Shown here piece by piece: positions 49,201 to 59,087 of a stretch of 64,000 bases of DNA. A program made the translations under genes and the position numbers. Under the pieces are notes generated by a model. The model saw only the letters and a list, made by a program, of their open reading frames with translations. It did no database searches and was not told the origin of the DNA. Position 1 is the first letter of the stretch; every line of letters begins with the position of its first letter. The DNA is from Cryptosporangium aurantiacum (GTDB lineage Bacteria > Actinomycetota > Actinomycetes > Mycobacteriales > Cryptosporangiaceae), in contig NZ_FRCS01000011.1 of the NCBI RefSeq assembly GCF_900143005.1, positions 186,001 to 250,000 of the forward strand, read 5' to 3'.

Positions 49201-50529
49201 TCATCCGGCGGAAGTAGCCTTCTCCGGCTCAGCGGGCAGGCTGTCCATGAACGAGCTGACCGAGAACACCGCGTTCCCCGGCCCGGGCGGGCCGTAGCCG
49301 GGCGGGCTGGTCAGGCCGTTGGCCTCCATGACCGCCCGGTAGGTCTGCAGCAGCCGCACGTGGTACTCCAGCGGCGCACCCTGCGGGTTGGACTTCCCGA
49401 GCGGTGTCGTCGGCTCCGGGCACCAGGTGGTGAACCGCGGAGTGATACCGCGCGACATGAAGTACTGCAGGCCCTCGGCGGTGGAGTCGATCGCCTCGTC
49501 AACGCTGGTGAAGCCGTGCGGCGCGGCCATCTCGATGCCCGCGACGAAGTTCGGAATGACGTTGCGCGGCCCGAACACCTCAGCGGAGTCGAGGATGCGG
49601 CGGTGCCACTCTTCGCGTCCGACATATCGTTCTTTGCCGGGGCAGTGAAGCTCGAAGAGCTTCTTGTCCCACACCTCATAGTTGGGGTGGTAGATCTGGA
49701 TGCCGTAGTCCTTGAAGCGCTGCACGTCGGCGCGCGGCAACGCCTGGGCCACGACCTTGCCGATCCACCGGCCCGGGAAGCGCTCCTCGATCGCCTGGGC
49801 GTAGCGGCCGTAGAAGTCGGCCTCGGCCAGCCCGTCGACCTTCCGCGTGATGCTGCCGCCGGTCAGCGTGTACGCCTTCGACGTGCGTGCGGTGTCGTAC
49901 TTGTCGATGATCGCCAGCGCTTCGAGGATCTCGTCGGTCGGCTTGACGGCCGTGTACGGACGCCCGGCCGCCTTGTGCTGGCGGTAGTTGTGGTTGATGT
50001 CGCAGTACTGGCACTCCTCGGTGGCGCCGAAGTACTGACAGAGCCGGTACGCCGTCAGGTAGATGAGGTAGCCCCACTGGATCGTGGGCGCGACCTCCAT
50101 CACGGACTTCCCGTTGGGGAGCGTGTGCCGGTAGTAGTCGGGCATCGGCGGCAGGCCGACGTCCGCGATCGGTCGATCGTCCAGGTACAGGCGCATCCGA
50201 CCGTCATCATCGGTTTTGACGCGATACGGCGAGCCGGGGTTCACCCGCACCGACACGACCGTGCGGCGCAGCTCGTACGGACCGCCGGTGAGCACGATCT
50301 CCTCCGGCGGGCGGCGTAGCGCCGCACTGCCCAGCTCAGGCAGGGTCCGGTGGTCGAACGAGAAGATGAAGTACGACTTCGGCTTGACGTCGCCGTCCTC
50401 GTTGTCGGTCAGGGCCGAGTCGTCGAAGGCCAGCCCGCCTCGCAGCAGATCCTCCTTGATGACCGCTTCCTTCGGCACGTGCGGAAAGCGACCCATCAGG
50501 TCTTCGACGAGGTCAGTACGGGTTGGCAT
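49201..50529 (-). CDS. Radical SAM-like protein with atypical C-x8-C-x2-C motif
   Basis: Seen: 442 residues from ATG at 50529 (GTG at 50535 is possible). The central cysteines are C164-x8-C173-x2-C176, in YRLCQYFGATEECQYCD, within a TIM-barrel-like context (GYLIYLTAYRL before; LTGGSITRKVDG, PRADVQRFKDYGIQIYHPNY and NVIPNFVAGIEMAAPHGF after). Known: canonical radical SAM enzymes use C-x3-C-x2-C, though HmdB-like and a few others vary. Long N- and C-terminal extensions are unassigned. It lies 10 bp downstream of a flavin reductase gene in an operon. Inference: oxygen-sensitive radical chemistry with a flavin-based electron source; product unknown. Confidence 0.7.
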   Translation of the reverse strand: MPTRTDLVEDLMGRFPHVPKEAVIKEDLLRGGLAFDDSALTDNEDGDVKPKSYFIFSFDHRTLPELGSAALRRPPEEIVLTGGPYELRRTVVSVRVNPGSPYRVKTDDDGRMRLYLDDRPIADVGLPPMPDYYRHTLPNGKSVMEVAPTIQWGYLIYLTAYRLCQYFGATEECQYCDINHNYRQHKAAGRPYTAVKPTDEILEALAIIDKYDTARTSKAYTLTGGSITRKVDGLAEADFYGRYAQAIEERFPGRWIGKVVAQALPRADVQRFKDYGIQIYHPNYEVWDKKLFELHCPGKERYVGREEWHRRILDSAEVFGPRNVIPNFVAGIEMAAPHGFTSVDEAIDSTAEGLQYFMSRGITPRFTTWCPEPTTPLGKSNPQGAPLEYHVRLLQTYRAVMEANGLTSPPGYGPPGPGNAVFSVSSFMDSLPAEPEKATSAG

Positions 50530-50539
50530 AGGCACGATT

Positions 50540-51034
50540 TTACGCCGGTGACGTGACGAACTCCCTGCGGTGGTAGATCAGCCGCCCGTCGTCCGGGCCG
50601 TGGAACACCTCGAGCACGGCCGCGACCACCACCGTGGAGTCGCCGACCGGGAGGCGGTGCAGCGGAGCCGCGCGGAGTGCGGCCAGCGCACCCGGCAGGA
50701 TCGGCTCGCCCGACGGCAGCGTGTCCCATCCCTGGTCGGGCGTGAAGCGGCGCCCGTCGGTGTGCGCGAACTCGTGCGCCAGGCCGGCGTGCGTGGAGCC
50801 GAGCAGGTGGACGACGAAGCTCGGCGCCTCGAGGATCGCGCCCGCGGCCGACGTCCCCATGACCGAGAACGACAGGGCAGGCGGAGCGAGCGAGACCGAC
50901 GCCACACTGGAGGCGGTCAGCCCGACGGGACCGTCCGGCCCGGCCGTGCTGATGACCGCTACACCCGTGGGGTACCGGCGGAAAGCCGCCTTCATCCCCT
51001 CGGTGACCTGGTCTGTTGCCGTTACGAGATCCAC
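50540..51034 (-). CDS. Flavin reductase-like domain protein
   Basis: Seen: 164 residues from GTG. The HpaC/DIM6 flavin-reductase fold is FRRYPTGVAVISTAGPDGPV, LTASSVASVSLAPPALSFSV and FVVHLLGSTHAGLAHEFAHT. Known: such proteins reduce FMN/FAD with NAD(P)H and feed monooxygenases or other electron acceptors. It stands 10 bp upstream of the radical SAM gene, so it may supply reducing equivalents there, or belong to an unlinked oxygenase. No strong ribosome site precedes the start; a leaderless mRNA is possible since the TetR gene starts only ~34 bp upstream. Confidence 0.85.
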   Translation of the reverse strand: MDLVTATDQVTEGMKAAFRRYPTGVAVISTAGPDGPVGLTASSVASVSLAPPALSFSVMGTSAAGAILEAPSFVVHLLGSTHAGLAHEFAHTDGRRFTPDQGWDTLPSGEPILPGALAALRAAPLHRLPVGDSTVVVAAVLEVFHGPDDGRLIYHRREFVTSPA

Positions 51035-51067
51035 GGGCGGAGGCTAAAACCTCAACCTAGGTGCAGG

Positions 51068-51697
51068 TCAAGTGGAGGGCGCCGGGCTCTCCGCGGGTAG
51101 CACGATCACGTCGAAGAAGCTCTGCAGGTGGGACGCGATATCGACCGCGTCAGGGTCGAGCAGCCACTGGAGCTGCAGACCGTCCCAGAGCGCCACCAGC
51201 GATGCGGCCGCGACCTCCGGCGTCATCCCTGGCCGGAGCCGGCCCGCGTCCGCCAGGTCCCGGAACTTGCGCGTGTACTCGTCCCGGATGCCCGCGAGGC
51301 GTCGGCTCATGTACTCGCGGCCCGGGTTGCCGCGGGTGACCGCCTCACCGGCCAGCACCGTGTACAGCTCGATGACGCCCTGGATCGTCTCGTTCGCGCG
51401 GACCTGGCGAAGCACCGCGTCGATGAACGCCCCGCCGGGGGGTAGCACGACCTCGCCCATCTCGTCGCGCTTTCGGAGCACGGCCAGCAGCAGGTCGCTC
51501 TTCTTCGGGAAGTAGTGCAGGAGGCTCGTCTGGCTCATGCCGACCAGGTCAGCGACCTTCTGCAGCGAACCGCCCGCGTACCCGTGCGCGGCGAACACCG
51601 TGAAAGCGGCGTCGACGATCGCGGCCCGGCGTTCGGCTGCTCCCGCGTACGGCCCGCGTGGGCGCCCGGCACTGACCACCGCACCAATGTAGGTCAC
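51068..51697 (-). CDS. TetR-family regulator (radical SAM / beta-galactosidase region)
   Basis: Seen: 209 residues from GTG at 51697 (GTG at 51679, VVSAGRPRGPYAG, is an alternative). The HTH is AGGSLQKVADLVGMSQTSLLHYFPKKSDLL, split here only by reading, near residues 40-70, with a C-terminal TetR_C fold. Known: a repressor released by small ligands. A perfect 28-bp palindrome touches its start and lies 17 bp upstream of the beta-galactosidase start. Inference: one regulator governs the minus-strand operon (itself, flavin reductase, radical SAM protein) and the plus-strand GH2/MFS operon. Confidence 0.88.
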   Translation of the reverse strand: MTYIGAVVSAGRPRGPYAGAAERRAAIVDAAFTVFAAHGYAGGSLQKVADLVGMSQTSLLHYFPKKSDLLLAVLRKRDEMGEVVLPPGGAFIDAVLRQVRANETIQGVIELYTVLAGEAVTRGNPGREYMSRRLAGIRDEYTRKFRDLADAGRLRPGMTPEVAAASLVALWDGLQLQWLLDPDAVDIASHLQSFFDVIVLPAESPAPST

Positions 51698-51698
51698 C

Positions 51699-54820
<3,122 letters not shown>

Positions 54821-54822
54821 CC

Positions 54823-56010
54823 GTGGCGAACACGCTCGCGGACACCGACGACAGACAGGGGCTCGGCGACGCGCGCCCCGGGCTGCTGATCCTGGCGCTG
54901 GCGGTGTTCGCCGGTGTGACGACCGAGGTGCTGCCGGTCGGTCTGCTGCCCACGATCAGCCGGACGTTCGCGGTGAGCGAGTCCACGACCGGTCTGCTGG
55001 TCAGCCTCTATGCCGGGCTCGTCGCGGTGCTGGCGGTCCCGCTCACGCTGGTGACGCGGCGCATCCCCCGCAAGCGGCTGCTGCTGATCGCGACCGGCAT
55101 CTTCGCGGTGAGCAACGCCCTGTCCGCGATCGCGTCGAGCCTTGCCGTCCTCGCCGTCGCCAGAGCGCTCGGCGGCGCCACCCACGCGGTGTTCTTCTCG
55201 CTCTGCATCGGTTACGCCGCGCGTCTGGTGCCTCCGGCCAAGACCGGTAAGGCGCTCGCCCTCGCCTCCACCGGCATCTCGGCGGGTTTTGTTCTCGGTG
55301 TGCCGCTGGCAACCGCGCTCGGTAACGCGGTCGGCTGGCGGGGCTCGTTCGCCGCCCTCGCGGCGCTGATGACACTGACCCTCGTGCTCATCGCGATCAC
55401 GCTGCCCGCCGTCGACGCACCGGTGACCCGGCAGGCGGGGGCACCGGGCGGCCGGCGGCGGCTGCTCGCCGCGGTCAGCTCGAACGCGCTGCTCTACACC
55501 GGCCACAACACGCTCTACACGTACGTATCGGTGCTCCTGCTGCGCGCGGGAGCCACCCCGGACGCGATCGGGCTGATCCTGCTGCTCTTCGGCGGCCTCG
55601 GCCTGGTCGGGGTCTCGCTGGCCGGTCCGCAACTCGATCGGCGCTTCCGCCACACCGCGCTCGCGGTTCTCGTCGTCCTCGGATTCGGGATCCTCGGAAC
55701 CGGCGCGGCCTTCCCGTCGCTGGTACTGGTGATCGCCGCGGGCGCGGTCTGGAACGGCGCGTTCGGCCCGACCGCGTCGATCTACCAGACCGCTGCGGTC
55801 CGCACCGAGGCCACGACCGCCGAGCTCGCCGGCGCCTGGATCGTCGCCACGAGCAACGTCGGCATCGCCGCGGGCGCCGCGCTCGGCGGCGTCGTCCTGG
55901 AATCCGCGGGCATCCGCGCGGTGGCCTGGGCGGCAGCGTCGACGGTCGCGCTCGCGGCCGTGGTCGTGGTGGTCGCCCGCGGCGCCTTCCCGACCCGCTC
56001 GGCCCACTGA
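54823..56010 (+). CDS. MFS transporter (DHA1-like)
   Basis: Seen: 395 residues from GTG, about 12 hydrophobic segments. The N-terminal conserved block is AVFAGVTTEVLPVGLLPTIS and motif A is TLVTRRIPRKRLLLIATGI. It starts 2 bp after the beta-galactosidase stop and is surely co-transcribed. Known: DHA1-like relatives (AraJ/YdhP type) export sugars, drugs or amino-acid derivatives. Inference: it may take up or export the glycoside or the free sugar linked to the GH2 enzyme. After it, a short run of GACTGACC-type repeats fills the gap to 56100. Confidence 0.86.
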   Translation: MANTLADTDDRQGLGDARPGLLILALAVFAGVTTEVLPVGLLPTISRTFAVSESTTGLLVSLYAGLVAVLAVPLTLVTRRIPRKRLLLIATGIFAVSNALSAIASSLAVLAVARALGGATHAVFFSLCIGYAARLVPPAKTGKALALASTGISAGFVLGVPLATALGNAVGWRGSFAALAALMTLTLVLIAITLPAVDAPVTRQAGAPGGRRRLLAAVSSNALLYTGHNTLYTYVSVLLLRAGATPDAIGLILLLFGGLGLVGVSLAGPQLDRRFRHTALAVLVVLGFGILGTGAAFPSLVLVIAAGAVWNGAFGPTASIYQTAAVRTEATTAELAGAWIVATSNVGIAAGAALGGVVLESAGIRAVAWAAASTVALAAVVVVVARGAFPTRSAH

Positions 56011-56109
56011 CCCGGCCGGCCGACTGACCCGCTCGGCTGACTGACCTGGCCCGGCGGCGGGCACCGGCGCCGCGGGGACGAGCGTCGCGGGCGCCGTAGG
56101 GTGAGGCAC

Positions 56110-56769
56110 ATGGACGACCCGGGCCTGCTGATCGACCGCAACCCACTGCCCGACGACCTCGACGAACGGCTCCGGCAGCAGCTGACGTTCATCGCGGAGG
56201 TCGACCGGCTCAAGACGATCCTGCGCGCCTCACCGCTCGCGGCGGCCGAGCGGCGCGAGAATGACGCCGAGCACTCGTGGCACCTCGCGCTCATGGTGAT
56301 GCTGCTGTCCGAGTACGCCGACGAGCCGATCGACGTCGGCCACGCGATGCGGCTCGTCGTCGTGCACGATCTGGTGGAAATTTACGCGGGCGACAGCCCG
56401 GTGTTCGACGCTGCTGCCGTCGTCGACCAGCGGGAACGCGAGGAGGCCGCGGCCGACCGGCTGTTCGCATTGCTGCCGGACGACCAGGCGACGTACGTCC
56501 GGGCGCTGTGGGACGAGTTCGAGGCCGCGAAGACACCCGAGGCGCGGTTCTGCAAGGCGATGGACCGGCTCGAGCCGATGCTGCTCAACTGGCTCGACCG
56601 GGGCGGCACGTGGCAGATGCCCGGTGCGACCGAAGCCGCGGTGCGGGCCAGGGAGGCCGGTGTCGTCGCCGCGTCGACGACGCTGGGCGCGGCGACGAAC
56701 CGGCTGGTCGAGGAGGGGCTACGGCGAGGCTGGATCCGCTCCGACCGCCCCACCCGAAGCCCCGCCTGA
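56110..56769 (+). CDS. HD-domain hydrolase (YfbR/HDDC2-like, 5'-nucleotidase-type)
   Basis: Seen: 219 residues from ATG at 56110 (GTG at 56101 also in frame). The HD motif has H55 in NDAEHSWH, H86-D87 in VVVHDLVEIYAGD, with E90 and D95, and a later acidic LRLEPMLLN-like helix (DRLEPMLLNWLD). Known: YfbR/HDDC2 hydrolyses deoxynucleoside 5'-monophosphates using a divalent metal in the cytoplasm. Length is normal. The gene stands alone after the GH2/MFS operon. Its 3' flank carries copy B of the intergenic repeat. Confidence 0.87.
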   Translation: MDDPGLLIDRNPLPDDLDERLRQQLTFIAEVDRLKTILRASPLAAAERRENDAEHSWHLALMVMLLSEYADEPIDVGHAMRLVVVHDLVEIYAGDSPVFDAAAVVDQREREEAAADRLFALLPDDQATYVRALWDEFEAAKTPEARFCKAMDRLEPMLLNWLDRGGTWQMPGATEAAVRAREAGVVAASTTLGAATNRLVEEGLRRGWIRSDRPTRSPA

Positions 56770-56817
56770 CCCGCTCCGGGGACGCCCCACCGGTCCGCCG
56801 AGGCCGCGCGGCCCGCT

Positions 56818-56876
56818 GGATGACGGGTTCTGGGCCTCTAACAGGTCCTTAGAGGCCAGTTTCGCGTGCCTCAGCG
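56818..56876 (+). repeat. Intergenic 59-nt repeat, copy B
   Basis: It begins GGATGACGGGTTCTGG and matches 40232-40290 at 49 of 59 positions. It contains a perfect 9-bp hairpin, GGCCTCTAA (56833-56841) and TTAGAGGCC (56849-56857), 7-nt loop. A GGCCGCGCGGCC palindrome directly precedes it. It lies 48 bp after the HD gene stop and 57 bp before the convergent ligase stop. Confidence 0.75.
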
Positions 56877-56932
56877 GCGGGCGTCCGGTGGTGGAGCGCG
56901 CCGCGCTCGTCGTCGGCACCCCAGCGGCCCCA

Positions 56933-58384
56933 TCACGCCTCCCGGGCCGCGACCAGCGCGCCGCGGTTGACCTTCGTCGCCTCGCTCCGCGGGACCGCGT
57001 CGACGATCTCGACCGTCTTCGGCACCTTGTACGCCGCGATGCGGCTCTTGGCGTACGCGATGATCTCTCCCGTCTCCGGGGGTGCGGAGGCGTCGGACGG
57101 TTGGATGATCGCGTGCACCCGGCGCCCCCACTCCGGGTCCCGAAGACCGATGACGACGACGTCAGCGACGCCGGGATGATCGATCAGCGCGGCCTCGACC
57201 TCCGCGGGGTAGACGTTCGCGCCGCCGGTGATGATCATGTCCACCCGCCGGTCCACCAGGTGCAGGTAACCGTCCTCGTCGAGGAACCCGAGGTCACCGG
57301 CGGTCTTGAAGCCGTCGGCGGTCTCCTTGAGCTGCGGCACCGGGCCCAGGTAGTGCGACGACGCCGGAAACGAGGAACGCAGGTAGATCTCGCCGATGGC
57401 GCCCGGGGGTTGCTCGGCGCCGTCGGAGTCCAGGATGCGCACCTCGGTACCGCGGATGCCCCGCCCGACCGTGCCCTGGTGGGTCATCCACTCGTCGCCG
57501 CGGATCGCGGTCAGCCCGAGGCCTTCGGTCATGCCGTAGGCCATGTAGATCTTCTCGGCGCCGACCAGCCCGGCCCAGCGGTGCACCAGCGAGGCCGGCA
57601 TCGGCGCCGCCCCCTGGGTGATCCAGACGAGGCTCGCGAGGTCGGCGGCGTCGATGCCGGGCAGGTCGGCGATCCGCTTGAGCATCGTCGGGGTCGCGGT
57701 GAAGTTCGTGACGCGCAGCCGCTCGATCGCGTCGGCGATCCGCGTCGCGTCGAACTTCTCGCAGACGATCAGCTGGTCACCGGCGAGCAGGTTGTGCAGC
57801 GGCGCGAACCCGTTGGTGTGGTACATCGGCGCCGGGACCAGGATCGTCTGCGGCCGCGGCACCGGACCCCAGGCATCGGCGAGCGGACTGGCGAGCAGCG
57901 GGCTGTAGTAGCCGGGCCGGTCGCTGACGATCACCTTGGGCGTACCGGTCGAGCCACTGCTGCAGATGCCGTTGAGCTGCGGCGAGACGACGTCGGGCAG
58001 GTCCGGCGCGGGGCCGGGCGTCGAGAGCCAGGACAGATCGTCCGGTCCGAGGTAGAGCCGGGGCGCGATCACCTCCCGGAGCCGTTCCAACTCCCAGTCC
58101 GGCACGTCCCAGCGCACCGGCACCGGTACCGCGCCGAGCTTCCAGGCGGCGAGCACGCTCAGCACGAACTCCGGCGAGTTGCGCAACCCGATGCCCAGCC
58201 GGTCGCCGTGCGCGAGCCCGCGGTCGGCGAACGCGCCGGCGAGCCGCGAGGAGCGGTCGTGCAGCTCGGGCCAGGTGAACGTCGGCTCGCTGCCGTCGAG
58301 GCACAGCACCCGTAAGGCGGTTCCGGACGGCCGCTCCGCGGCCAACGACGCGATCCGGCGGGCGATGCTGATCTCAACGCTCAA
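56933..58384 (-). CDS. Acyl/aryl-CoA synthetase (AMP-binding, bile-acid-CoA-ligase-like)
   Basis: Seen: 483 residues from TTG at 58384 (GGAGG 7 bp upstream). The AMP motif is NGICSSGSTGTPKVIVSD near residue 140, then YMAYGMTEGLGLTAIRG near 280, RRVDMIITGGANVYPAEVEA near 375 and a C-terminal Lys (EATKVNRGALVAAREA). It is shorter than many ligases (~520). Known: activates a carboxylic acid as its CoA ester. It overlaps the LivF-type ATPase stop by 11 bp and ends the operon of the branched-chain-type importer. Inference: it activates the imported acid, possibly a bile acid-like or aromatic acid. Confidence 0.87.
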   Translation of the reverse strand: MSVEISIARRIASLAAERPSGTALRVLCLDGSEPTFTWPELHDRSSRLAGAFADRGLAHGDRLGIGLRNSPEFVLSVLAAWKLGAVPVPVRWDVPDWELERLREVIAPRLYLGPDDLSWLSTPGPAPDLPDVVSPQLNGICSSGSTGTPKVIVSDRPGYYSPLLASPLADAWGPVPRPQTILVPAPMYHTNGFAPLHNLLAGDQLIVCEKFDATRIADAIERLRVTNFTATPTMLKRIADLPGIDAADLASLVWITQGAAPMPASLVHRWAGLVGAEKIYMAYGMTEGLGLTAIRGDEWMTHQGTVGRGIRGTEVRILDSDGAEQPPGAIGEIYLRSSFPASSHYLGPVPQLKETADGFKTAGDLGFLDEDGYLHLVDRRVDMIITGGANVYPAEVEAALIDHPGVADVVVIGLRDPEWGRRVHAIIQPSDASAPPETGEIIAYAKSRIAAYKVPKTVEIVDAVPRSEATKVNRGALVAAREA

Positions 58385-59087
58385 GGGTGCCTCCGAAGTA
58401 CGCCTGCTCCATCCGATCCCGGTCCGCGGCCAGCTCGCTCGCGGCGCCCTGCAGGGTGATCCGGCCCCGGTTGAGCACGATCGCGTCGTCCGCGAACTCC
58501 AGCGCGAGGTCGACGTGCTGCTCGACGAGGACCACCGCGCAGCCGTTCGTGTCCGCGCTCTCCCGGACGGTCCGCAGCAGCGTCTCGACGATCTGCGGCG
58601 CCAGACCCATGCTCAGCTCGTCGACCAGCAGCACCTTGGGCTGTTGGATCAGCGCCCTGGCCATCGCGAGCATCTGCTGTTCACCGCCCGACAGCGATTC
58701 GGCGGCCAGGCCGATCCGGGGGCGCAGCGCCGGAAAGACGTCCAGCAGGTCGCTCGGTGTGGGCCCGCCACGGCGGGCCGCGACCTGCAGGTTCTCCCGG
58801 ACGGTGAGGCCGGTGAACAGGCAGCGGTCGTCCGGTACCAGGACGACGCCCGCCCGGCTGGCGGCGCGCGGACGCCCGGACCGCACCGGCTCGCCGTCGA
58901 CCCGGACCTCCCCGTCGGCGAGCGGGAGCACACCGGCGAGCGTCAGCAGCAGCGTGGTCTTGCCCGCGCCGTTGGCGCCGACCAGCGCGAGGATCCGGCC
59001 GCTCTCCAGCGACAGGTCGAGCTCGCGGAACACCGTGCTGATGCCCCGCCCGCCGGTCAGGCCCGTGCACTCCAACCGTGGATTCAT
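58374..59087 (-). CDS. Branched-chain-type ABC ATPase (LivF-like)
   Basis: Seen: 237 residues. Walker A is LVGANGAGKTTLLLTLAGVL near residue 40, signature SLSGGEQQMLAMARALIQQP and Walker B VLLVDELSMGLAP. H-loop VEQHVD is present. Known: LivF pairs with LivG to power LivHM permeases that import branched-chain or other hydrophobic carboxylic compounds. The start overlaps the triple-fusion stop by 4 bp, and its stop is overlapped by the ligase start. No other role is suggested. Confidence 0.9.
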   Translation of the reverse strand: MNPRLECTGLTGGRGISTVFRELDLSLESGRILALVGANGAGKTTLLLTLAGVLPLADGEVRVDGEPVRSGRPRAASRAGVVLVPDDRCLFTGLTVRENLQVAARRGGPTPSDLLDVFPALRPRIGLAAESLSGGEQQMLAMARALIQQPKVLLVDELSMGLAPQIVETLLRTVRESADTNGCAVVLVEQHVDLALEFADDAIVLNRGRITLQGAASELAADRDRMEQAYFGGTLER

